Positions 1 through 5,525 of a DNA stretch of 5,525 nt are shown here, piece after piece (position 1 is the stretch's first letter; each line of letters begins with the position of its first letter). Position numbers and translations under genes: made by a program. Below the pieces are notes generated by a model. That model saw nothing but the letters and a program-made list of their open reading frames with translations, had not been told where the DNA came from and did no database searches. Origin of the DNA: an uncultured Porphyromonadaceae bacterium (GTDB taxonomy: Bacteria > Bacteroidota > Bacteroidia > Bacteroidales > Muribaculaceae); NCBI GenBank assembly GCA_905193395.1, contig CAJJOO010000119.1:1-5525 (forward strand), written 5' to 3'.

Positions 1-57
1 TGTTAGTCTGAATATTCCAGAAATTGGAATGTTTTGCCGCAACATCCTTAAAAATCC

Positions 58-84
58 AAAACGGGGCATCCGCTCATGTCCCGT
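58..84 (-). terminator. Possible second (backup) intrinsic terminator
   Basis: Arms at 61-69 and 76-84 (ACGGGGCAT and ATGTCCCGT on the plus strand) form a 9-position stem with a 6-base loop. On the minus-strand RNA one internal pair is a C/A mismatch. The stem is followed on the minus strand by TTTTGGATTTTT, a broken T tract. It lies just downstream of the stronger hairpin at 96-125, so it would act as a backup stop for leftward transcripts. The mismatch and the interrupted T run make it weaker than the first. Confidence 0.4.
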
Positions 85-94
85 CCTGAAACAG

Positions 95-125
95 AAAAAG
101 CGTCCCCGGCTGCGGGAACGCTTTT
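95..125 (-). terminator. Intrinsic terminator of the leftward two-gene unit
   Basis: On the minus strand the arms AAAAGCGTTCCCG (125-113) and CGGGGACGCTTTT (108-96) pair over 13 positions around a 4-base CAGC loop. The single imperfect position is a U-G wobble in minus-strand RNA. The second arm runs into a TTTTT tract (99-95). The hairpin begins 24 bases past the TAA stop of the secreted protein gene at 150. Because the odd position pairs as a wobble only in minus-strand RNA and the genes on this side read leftward, the minus strand is the sensible orientation. The A-rich outer arm means some rightward activity cannot be excluded. Confidence 0.85.
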
Positions 126-149
126 CCTGATAATTATGTGTGTGAAATA

Positions 150-2420
150 TTATTTCACGAGTACCTTGGAGGCGGTGTTGCCCTGGCGACGGATGTAGAG
201 GCCGGGAACCAGTTCGCCTTCAACGCGTACACCCTGCAGGTTGTAGTATTCAACAGGAGCGTTGGCGTCGATTTCAACGTCGTTGATGCCGCTGCTCTTT
301 GCGAAGACAACCTTGATGGCGGTGAAGCCGCAGGTTGCGGTTGCGCTGATGTCAACGGAAGTAACGTTGCCGTTTTCGGGAATGGACAGCACGTTGTCGG
401 CCAGAGTGCCGGCGCTGAATGTGCACTTGTCTTTCAGAACGGTGGCGTAGGCGTCGGTCTGGGGTGTGAATTCAATCGACAGCAGTTTGTAGCCTTCGCC
501 ACAGGCGATTGTGGTTACAGACTTGTTGTAGATGCGGAACGACCAGGCTTCGGTCTTGGCCTGCCAGTAGAGACGGGTTGCGTTGCCGGATGCGTTAGTC
601 GAGATGGTGATGCCATTGGCAAAGAAGAGTTCGCCGTTCTTGAGGTCAATCTTCAGGTTGCCGTCCTTACCGTCGGCAACGGCATCGTCCTTGCTGTAAG
701 CGGGATCGAGGGTCGAGGGATCTGCGAAGTTGAATGTTGCGTCGGTGCCGGTAACGGGGCCTACGGTGCGGATGGTGTAGGCGGCGGTGGCGATTTCAGA
801 GTCATCCATGCCTTCCTTCACGGCGATAGCCTTGATTGTAACGGCGTCGTTGACTGTGATTGCTTCGGCATACTTGGTCGAGGCAGCGGTGGGGTTGGTG
901 CCGTCGAGAGTGTAGTAGATGGTTGCGCCTTCGGTTGCGCTGGCGATGGTCACCTTGGTGCCGGCAGTTACCTGGCCTGCGCCGGGAGTGAACTCGGGAG
1001 TAGCGACGATTTCGCGGCCGGTGGCCGATTTAACTGCAGCGCAGAGAATCTGCACGTTGCCGTTGTTGAGACCGATGAAACCTTCAACGGTGAAGCCTGT
1101 GCCGGTGGGAATTTCGACGTTGGTCCATGTCTGGTAGAGAGTTACCGAACCGGAAGCGTCGGTGAGGGTGAAGGTGCGGTCGGCGCCTGCTGCGGCGATG
1201 TCGACACCAACGAACTTAACATAGTGGCATGCGAGGTCGGAAGCGACTTCCTCAACCTGCATGATGACGGGTTCAACGGGAGTGCCGGGGGTGCCTGCGC
1301 CGAAGGTGGCGGCGTCAACAGCCAGTTGGGCTGCACCGTGGAATTCGTCGCGTTTGCCGCTTGCACCGGCGGGGATTACCATACCGTTCTCGTAAGTCTG
1401 GGTCTGTTTGCCGTAGAACAGAGCGAAGTCGCCCTTGGCGTCGGTGACGTACAGCGAGTTGCCGTTCTGATAAACAGCGGTCAGGGGGCAGGTGAATTTG
1501 ACAACCGTGCCCTTGGCTGCGGCCAGGAAGGAAGCGATGTCGCCTACTTCAATGGTTTCGGCGGCGGGAGCGCCTTTGCCGTTGAGCAGCATCAGCGTGC
1601 TGCCGGTGTTAACCTGGGCAGCGCCATTGTAGTCGGTGAGGTTGCCGTATACGACAACGGCGTCGCCGGTCTTCAGTTGGTCGGTGGCAGTGAACTTGTC
1701 GCCGTTGAAGTAGTAGCCGCGGAACACTTTCATGGTGTTGGTGCCGTCGGTGATGTCGTAGGTGGCGTTGCCATACTGGGTGCTGATGTCAACAGTACCG
1801 GTGATGGTGCCCTTTACATACACCTTGGTGTCCAGGCCCAGACCGGCTTTGACCAGTTCGGTGGCTTTGGTCACATCGTAGGCAGTCTCGAGTGTGTTCG
1901 AGATGTCGGTGCCGGGAGTGGGAGGGGTAGGAGGTGTAACGGTGCCGGCTTCGGTAGAGAGTGTGATGCTCTGTACGCGCATCTGTTTGCCCGCGCCGTC
2001 AAATGTGATGGAGGTCTGGGGAGTTGTGGCGGTGAAGGTTACCTTTGTCAGGATACCGCTCTCGTTGTTCTCGGGAGTTGCAGTCCAGCCGGTGGCATTT
2101 GCTGCTATGGCCTTGGAATACTTTGCATCGGCAACAACCACCACCTGCTTGAAAGCGTTCTCGGCGGTGGCGGTCACGGTGAGGCTGGCGCCTGCGTAAA
2201 CGCGGATTGAGTACTGGTCGGGCGATACCAGGTTACTGGTGCTTGAACCTTTTTTCAGGTCCAGGGTGTAGCCTTCGACAGTGGCTGTGAAATCAGTGCC
2301 GTTCTGGGTCCATTCATAGCCGTTCCAGGTCTTGCCCTCTGCGGGGAGGGTGACGTCGGCTGCACTGGCCATCGTCGACATACCCAGCAGAAGTGAGAGT
2401 GAAAGTAATAGTTTTTTCAT
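150..2420 (-). CDS. Secreted multidomain protein: tandem OB-like modules, chitobiase-C-terminal-like domain, type IX secretion-like tail
   Basis: This is a 756-aa exported protein with no enzymatic motif that I can see; a binding or surface role is inferred. Residues 1-20 are a signal peptide (KK start, leucine-rich core, ASA|AD cleavage) without a lipobox Cys. Residues about 34-158 are a beta-rich module, then a Pro/Thr linker (162-170). Residues about 177-283 resemble the OB-fold/DUF6359-type domains of Bacteroidetes (YVKGTITG, YDITDG, VFRGYYFNGDKF, VVVYGNL). Two further OB-like stretches follow at about 289-373 and 384-468. Residues 471-550 match the chitobiase/beta-hexosaminidase C-terminal repeat (IYYTLDGTNPT). 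Residues about 558-708 form a second beta module resembling the N-terminal one. The end (712-756) has YYNLQG, PGLYIRR and KVLVK, as in type IX sorting tails. The gene lies 43 bp after the EEP gene and is probably cotranscribed with it. The start is supported by the signal peptide and an A/T-rich leader. Domain limits are estimates by eye. Confidence 0.9.
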   Translation of the reverse strand: MKKLLLSLSLLLGMSTMASAADVTLPAEGKTWNGYEWTQNGTDFTATVEGYTLDLKKGSSTSNLVSPDQYSIRVYAGASLTVTATAENAFKQVVVVADAKYSKAIAANATGWTATPENNESGILTKVTFTATTPQTSITFDGAGKQMRVQSITLSTEAGTVTPPTPPTPGTDISNTLETAYDVTKATELVKAGLGLDTKVYVKGTITGTVDISTQYGNATYDITDGTNTMKVFRGYYFNGDKFTATDQLKTGDAVVVYGNLTDYNGAAQVNTGSTLMLLNGKGAPAAETIEVGDIASFLAAAKGTVVKFTCPLTAVYQNGNSLYVTDAKGDFALFYGKQTQTYENGMVIPAGASGKRDEFHGAAQLAVDAATFGAGTPGTPVEPVIMQVEEVASDLACHYVKFVGVDIAAAGADRTFTLTDASGSVTLYQTWTNVEIPTGTGFTVEGFIGLNNGNVQILCAAVKSATGREIVATPEFTPGAGQVTAGTKVTIASATEGATIYYTLDGTNPTAASTKYAEAITVNDAVTIKAIAVKEGMDDSEIATAAYTIRTVGPVTGTDATFNFADPSTLDPAYSKDDAVADGKDGNLKIDLKNGELFFANGITISTNASGNATRLYWQAKTEAWSFRIYNKSVTTIACGEGYKLLSIEFTPQTDAYATVLKDKCTFSAGTLADNVLSIPENGNVTSVDISATATCGFTAIKVVFAKSSGINDVEIDANAPVEYYNLQGVRVEGELVPGLYIRRQGNTASKVLVK

Positions 2421-2443
2421 ACGGATTAATATTAATTGGTATT

Positions 2444-2451
2444 CAAAGTTT
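2444..2451 (-). promoter_or_regulatory. Weak candidate -7 box in the gap before the OB-protein gene
   Basis: The minus strand reads AAACTTTG, which matches the Bacteroidetes -7 consensus TAnnTTTG at five of six fixed positions. No convincing -33 TTTG is present upstream, where the DNA is the end of the EEP gene. If used, the leader would be only about 15-20 bases. It could give the OB protein an extra internal promoter, but simple readthrough from the EEP gene explains the arrangement as well. Confidence 0.22.
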
Positions 2452-2463
2452 TGTTATTGTGGT

Positions 2464-3498
2464 TCAGCGGTTCACTTTGCGGACGAGAATCACCTCGGTG
2501 GGGAAGTGGTCGCTGTATCCGTTGAGGTACGAGCCTGATGCGAAGGTGCGCTTGGGATAGCCCTGGCGGTTGCCCTCGGTGTCGCGCAGGAAGTCGTAGT
2601 TGTGTACCAGGGCGCGGTGGTAGTGCCAGCGGGTATCGGGGGTGTTCACCAGGTTGCCCGAGAGGATAATCTGGTCGAACAGGTTCCACGAACTCTTGTA
2701 GGCCAACGTGCCGATGCCGTCATCCAGCATTTTCCAGAAGGGATTGAAGAACTGGTGGTCGCCCACGCCATTGGGCTTCTTCACGGCGCCGAGAACCTGG
2801 GCGCAGGATTTGTCCATGGGGTCGTCGTTAAGGTCGCCCATGATGATGACGCCGGTCGAGGGGTCGACGCGCCACACCGAGTCGGCGATTTCCAGGCACA
2901 GGGCTGCGGCGGCCTCGCGGTTGGGCGACGACTGCTCCTGTCCACCCAGACGCGACGGCCAGTGGTTGACGATGATGGCAATCTTCTGGCCCATCAGGAG
3001 GCCGGTCACGCACATCTGGTCGCGGGTGGCGAAGGGAACGGCTGTCAGGCGGTGGTTGGTCACGTTCTCGACCTTGAAGTAGCGCGGATTGTACAGCAGC
3101 CCCACGTCGATGCCGCGGCGGTCGGGCGAGTCGTGGTGGCATATCTGCAGGTTCCACGGACGCAGTTCCGGAGCGGCAACCAGGTCCTCGAGGACGCCGC
3201 GGTTCTCGACCTCGCTCACGCCGATTATGGCCGGTCCTTTCGGAGTGACTCGTGTGGTGAACGACGCAATGGCCGTGGCCAGGTTATGAACCTTGTTGTT
3301 GTATTTGCGCGAGTCCCAGCGGTTCTGGCCGCCCGGGGTGTATTCCAGGTCGCGTCCCAGAGGGTTGTTGGGAATGGTGTCGAAGAAGTTTTCCAGGTTG
3401 TAGAAGGCGATTCCGGCCGCCTGCATGCCCTGCTGGGCCATCATGGCGGGAATGCCGAGCAACGCCACTACGGCGGCTGCGAGTAATTTGCGGAACAT
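2464..3498 (-). CDS. Exported endonuclease/exonuclease/phosphatase (EEP) family hydrolase, DNase I-like
   Basis: This 344-aa enzyme belongs to the metal-dependent EEP superfamily, whose members cleave phosphodiesters or phosphomonoesters (DNA, RNA, inositol phosphates, phospholipids); the substrate here is unknown. Residues 1-21 are a signal peptide (FRKLL start, hydrophobic core, MMA|QQ cleavage) without a lipobox Cys. All family motifs are in order: FYNLENFFD (32-40, Asn34), SEVENR (95-100, metal-binding Glu96), RRGIDVGLLYNP (127-138), VNHWPSR (177-183, His179), MGDLNDDP (220-227, Asp222 and Asn224), WNLFDQI (271-277, Asp275) and SDHFP (329-333, Asp330 and catalytic His331). It should therefore be active. 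An in-frame ATG at 3564 would add 22 residues ahead of the signal peptide, but it lies only 9 bases past the -7 box, leaving almost no leader, so 3498 is preferred. No sorting tail is seen (it ends KVNR), which fits a periplasmic enzyme. It is first in the leftward pair. Confidence 0.93.
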   Translation of the reverse strand: MFRKLLAAAVVALLGIPAMMAQQGMQAAGIAFYNLENFFDTIPNNPLGRDLEYTPGGQNRWDSRKYNNKVHNLATAIASFTTRVTPKGPAIIGVSEVENRGVLEDLVAAPELRPWNLQICHHDSPDRRGIDVGLLYNPRYFKVENVTNHRLTAVPFATRDQMCVTGLLMGQKIAIIVNHWPSRLGGQEQSSPNREAAAALCLEIADSVWRVDPSTGVIIMGDLNDDPMDKSCAQVLGAVKKPNGVGDHQFFNPFWKMLDDGIGTLAYKSSWNLFDQIILSGNLVNTPDTRWHYHRALVHNYDFLRDTEGNRQGYPKRTFASGSYLNGYSDHFPTEVILVRKVNR

Positions 3499-3572
3499 AC
3501 GTTTTATTCTTGAACTGAGTTTATGCTTCGGTCTGTAATTATGCCGCTGAAACATGCGCGGCAATTATGCCC

Positions 3573-3580
3573 CAAAGTTA
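3573..3580 (-). promoter_or_regulatory. Consensus Bacteroidetes -7 box for the EEP/OB-protein unit
   Basis: The minus strand reads TAACTTTG, a full match to the primary sigma-factor -7 consensus TAnnTTTG of Bacteroidetes. A good -33 TTTG is not evident; the upstream sequence is an A tract (3584-3592 read on the minus strand) preceded by CTGTTAC. Transcription would begin near 3566, giving a leader of about 65-70 bases before the ATG at 3498. This placement rules out the longer EEP start at 3564 in practice. Confidence 0.6.
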
Positions 3581-3699
3581 GTCATTTTTTTTGTAACAGC
3601 GAATTTTACGGCTGATATTGTTGTAAAATAAGTGATTTTTTAGAGCACGGACGGTAGTCCGCTTCTATGTCCCATGACTGCGGGTGTCGGTTGATAAAT

Positions 3700-3715
3700 T
3701 TTAACATATGTTAAA
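3700..3715. promoter_or_regulatory. Perfect 16-bp palindrome, candidate operator
   Basis: TTTAACATATGTTAAA reads identically on both strands with no spacer. It lies between the two divergent starts, about 30-40 bases upstream of the candidate rightward -7 boxes and 120 bases upstream of the leftward -7 box. Its size and symmetry fit binding by a homodimeric helix-turn-helix regulator. No regulator gene lies in the window, and I cannot assign a family. The position favours an effect on the receptor promoter (activation, or repression by looping). Confidence 0.5.
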
Positions 3716-3742
3716 CCAACGCTCCTCTCGCGCGCGAATCGT

Positions 3743-3760
3743 GAATTTTGTGTAATTTTA
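3743..3760 (+). promoter_or_regulatory. Candidate -7 region for the TonB-dependent receptor gene
   Basis: Two overlapping near-matches to TAnnTTTG are present on the plus strand: GAATTTTG (3743-3750) and TAATTTTA (3753-3760), each with one fixed position wrong. Neither has a clear TTTG about 20 bases upstream, where the sequence is the GC-rich 3728-3737 palindrome. Either would give a leader of about 95-105 bases. A weak core would fit a promoter that needs an activator, possibly at the 3700-3715 palindrome; that link is inference. Confidence 0.3.
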
Positions 3761-3785
3761 GCCGCTAAAACGCATCGCGTCCGTC

Positions 3786-3799
3786 CGGGGGCTGCCCCG
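3786..3799 (+). other. GC-rich hairpin in the presumed receptor mRNA leader
   Basis: CGGGG (3786-3790) pairs with CCCCG (3795-3799) around a GCTG loop, with GTCCG repeats on either side (3779-3783, 3783-3787 and 3799-3803). It stands in otherwise A/T-rich DNA, about 60 bases before the receptor ATG. No U tract follows, so it is not an ordinary intrinsic terminator. It could stabilise the leader RNA or have no role. Confidence 0.35.
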
Positions 3800-3859
3800 T
3801 CCGGCGCGCAAATCGATAGAAAAATAACCTAATATAGTATAAATCAACTACAAAACTGC

Positions 3860-5525
3860 ATGAGACTAAAATTGTTTCTCTTAGCGCTGTTGTCGGCCGT
3901 GTTGCCGATTATGGCACAGTCCGCTACCCTCACCGGTGTGGTCGTGAACAGCACCTCGGGAAGCCCTGTCAGCGGAGCATACGTGAAACTGCAGAGCGCC
4001 GGTGCAAATACTACCACCGGTTTCAACGGCGATTTCAGGCTTGAGGCCAAACCCGCCAACGACTATCTTGTAATTACCTGCGACGGTTTCAACAGCGTCG
4101 GTATCGATGTCACCATCCACGCCGGCGCCAACGACCTGGGCCAGATCAAAATGACCCCGGCCGGCCAGGACGACTACTACGGCGACGCCGAGGACATGGT
4201 CTTCGACGAGGCTCTCCTCGAAGACGAGGATGACAACACTCAGGGTATCGCCGCACTGACCGGTGCGAACGACGATATCTTCTACAACACCGCTTCCTAC
4301 AACTTCGGTCCCATGTATTTCCGCTACCGCGGTTATGACAGCCAGTATCAGGCCGTTTACATCAACGGCGTGCAGATGAACGACCTGGTCCGCGGCCGCT
4401 TCAACTTCTCGTCGCTTCTGGGCATGACCTCGCGCGGCTTCCGTAACAAGACCACCGCTATCGGTCTCAGCGCCAGCAACTACGGCTACGGCGACCTCGG
4501 CGGTGCCGTCAACTATAACACCACCACCGACCTCTACGCCCCCGGCTTCAACGGTTCCGTGGCCTTCACCAACAGCAACTACCTGATGCGCGGCATGGTG
4601 ACATACTCCACCGGTCTCAATGCCAAGGGCTGGGCCTTCACCGTCAGCGCAATCGGCCGCTATGCCAAGGAAGGCGTTATCGACGGTACGTTCTACAATT
4701 CGGGCGGTCTGTTCCTCTCGATCGAGAAATACATCAATGCCAACAACCAACTGGTGTTCACCGCCTGGGGCGGCCCCACACAGCGCGCCACCGCAACCGG
4801 TACATACCAGGAGGTCTATGACCTGCTCGACGACAATCTCTACAATCCCAACTGGGGCTGGTATCAGGGCAAGAAACGCGCTTCGCGCATCACCGAGACC
4901 TACGATCCCACCGCCATGCTCAACTGGCTCTACAAGAAAGGCTCGACCTCGGTGAACACCGCTCTGGCTGTTTCCTATAACTACTACAACCGCTCGGCCC
5001 TCCAGTACTACAAGGCCAACGACCCCAACCCCACGTACTACCGCTATCTGCCCTCCTACTATCTCGATGACGACGGCAATCCTACCGCCCAAAGCGAATA
5101 CTACACCTGGCTGTGGCAGAACGACCAGAGTTTCTCGCAGATTAACTGGGACAACCTCTATCAGGTCAACGCCCTCAACAACTACACCAACCTCTCGCTC
5201 CCCGAAAGCAGCAAGCAGGGCGCAAGTTACATCCTCGAGAACCGTATCAACACCACGCTCAACCTCAAATTCAACACCTACATCAACACGCGCATCAACA
5301 ACTTCATGAGCCTTCAGGGCGGCGCAAGTTTCGCCTACGCAAACTCGGCCAACTACAAGACCGTGCGCGACCTCCTCGGCGGCGAATTCTGGATTGATAT
5401 CGACCCCTTCTCCGACCGCGACATCACCCTCGCCCCGGACAACCTGGTCAACAACTTCAACTATCCCGACCCCTACAACCATCGCGTGTACAAGGGCGAC
5501 AAATTCGGATACAATTATAATATAT
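3860..5525 (+). CDS. TonB-dependent outer-membrane receptor with N-terminal carboxypeptidase-regulatory-like domain (3' end beyond window)
   Basis: The first 555 codons of an outer-membrane importer that uses TonB/ExbBD energy; the ligand is unknown. The frame stays open to the right edge, so the gene is partial by window truncation. Residues 1-19 are a signal peptide (LPIMA|QSA). Residues about 22-98 are a CarboxypepD_reg-like beta-sandwich (LTGVVVNSTSGSPVSGAYV, GFNGDFRL). A very acidic segment follows (104-125, 12 of 22 residues Asp/Glu), in which DMVFDEALL (112-120) may hold the TonB box. The plug is about 127-221, with FRYRGYDSQYQAVYINGV (154-171) and closing GDLGGAVNYNT (211-221). From about 225 alternating, Tyr/Asn-rich strands and loops form the start of the barrel. 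A stop codon (TAA, 3830-3832) lies in frame just upstream, so ATG 3860 is the first possible start after it, and the leader is A-rich. No SusD-like gene is visible. It is divergent from the EEP pair. Confidence 0.92.
   Translation, partial: MRLKLFLLALLSAVLPIMAQSATLTGVVVNSTSGSPVSGAYVKLQSAGANTTTGFNGDFRLEAKPANDYLVITCDGFNSVGIDVTIHAGANDLGQIKMTPAGQDDYYGDAEDMVFDEALLEDEDDNTQGIAALTGANDDIFYNTASYNFGPMYFRYRGYDSQYQAVYINGVQMNDLVRGRFNFSSLLGMTSRGFRNKTTAIGLSASNYGYGDLGGAVNYNTTTDLYAPGFNGSVAFTNSNYLMRGMVTYSTGLNAKGWAFTVSAIGRYAKEGVIDGTFYNSGGLFLSIEKYINANNQLVFTAWGGPTQRATATGTYQEVYDLLDDNLYNPNWGWYQGKKRASRITETYDPTAMLNWLYKKGSTSVNTALAVSYNYYNRSALQYYKANDPNPTYYRYLPSYYLDDDGNPTAQSEYYTWLWQNDQSFSQINWDNLYQVNALNNYTNLSLPESSKQGASYILENRINTTLNLKFNTYINTRINNFMSLQGGASFAYANSANYKTVRDLLGGEFWIDIDPFSDRDITLAPDNLVNNFNYPDPYNHRVYKGDKFGYNYNI

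Larger units (their letters stand above)
3499..3859. other. Divergent intergenic control region (no gene seen)
   Basis: These 361 bases separate the 5' ends of the EEP gene (leftward) and the receptor gene (rightward). I see no plausible coding sequence on either strand. The region is A/T-rich next to both starts but holds two GC-rich islands, around 3728-3737 (a 10-bp TCGCGCGCGA palindrome) and 3771-3810. It contains the leftward -7 box (3573-3580), the 16-bp palindrome (3700-3715), weak candidate rightward -7 boxes (3743-3760) and a leader hairpin (3786-3799), each listed separately. Transcripts start in both directions from here, so any bound regulator could control both units. Confidence 0.85.

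Noticed and set aside
11..33. Inverted repeat ATTCCA / TGGAAT near the left edge as a terminator
   Set aside because: The core stem is six A/T-rich pairs and no proper T tract follows on either strand. No gene end is visible beside it.
138..2210. A 690-codon open frame on the plus strand, antisense to the secreted protein gene
   Set aside because: It lacks a signal peptide or recognisable motif and has the Gly/Val/Cys-rich composition expected from the complement of a GC-rich coding frame. The minus-strand frame has a full domain architecture.
2425..2436. 12-bp palindrome ATTAATATTAAT just before the OB-protein start
   Set aside because: It is a pure A/T sequence in an A/T-rich leader, where such symmetry arises easily. 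It lies too close to the start codon to be called an operator without conservation data.
2602..3486. A 294-codon open frame on the plus strand opposite the EEP gene
   Set aside because: No family motif is visible, and the opposite strand encodes every EEP active-site motif in order.
3728..3737. TCGCGCGCGA palindrome as an operator
   Set aside because: It is a simple CG alternation of ten bases and is self-complementary by composition. It is recorded only as part of the intergenic region.
3881..5482. A 533-codon open frame on the minus strand across the receptor gene
   Set aside because: Its Val/Gly/Glu-rich, repetitive translation is a shadow of the receptor codons. The plus-strand frame shows signal peptide, regulatory domain, plug and barrel.
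1..5525. Mobile element, CRISPR array, tRNA or rRNA
   Set aside because: I saw no transposase, terminal inverted repeats, spaced direct repeats or structural RNA signatures in the window.

Overview
The window looks like chromosomal DNA of a gut-type Bacteroidales bacterium, perhaps a Muribaculaceae or Prevotella relative. The grounds are a Bacteroidetes-type -7 promoter box (TAnnTTTG) ahead of one gene, A-rich leaders without a clear Shine-Dalgarno, a carboxypeptidase-regulatory domain fused to a TonB-dependent receptor, and a C-terminal tail of the YNLQG / PGLYI / KVLVK kind on a secreted protein. The family-level placement is an inference.

Layout: positions 1-149 hold no recognisable gene but carry one strong and one weaker intrinsic terminator, both reading leftward. 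Positions 150-2420 (minus) encode a 756-aa multidomain secreted protein with tandem OB-like modules, a chitobiase-C-terminal-like module and a type IX secretion-like tail. Positions 2464-3498 (minus) encode a 344-aa exported endonuclease/exonuclease/phosphatase (EEP, DNase I-like) enzyme with all catalytic motifs intact. These two genes lie 43 bp apart in the same direction and are probably one transcript, enzyme first. Positions 3499-3859 are a 361-bp divergent intergenic region with a consensus -7 box for the minus-strand genes, a perfect 16-bp palindrome, and a GC-rich hairpin in the presumed leader of the rightward gene. From 3860 to the right edge runs the first 555 codons of a TonB-dependent receptor on the plus strand; its 3' part is outside the window.

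Working model (inference): the locus is an envelope nutrient-acquisition unit. The outer-membrane receptor imports a ligand, the EEP enzyme hydrolyses a phosphodiester or phosphomonoester in the periplasm or outside the cell, and the OB-rich protein is displayed or secreted and may bind the ligand. OB folds beside a DNase I-like enzyme make nucleic acid or another phosphoester a reasonable candidate substrate, but the sequence does not prove it. The shared divergent control region with its palindrome would allow joint regulation.
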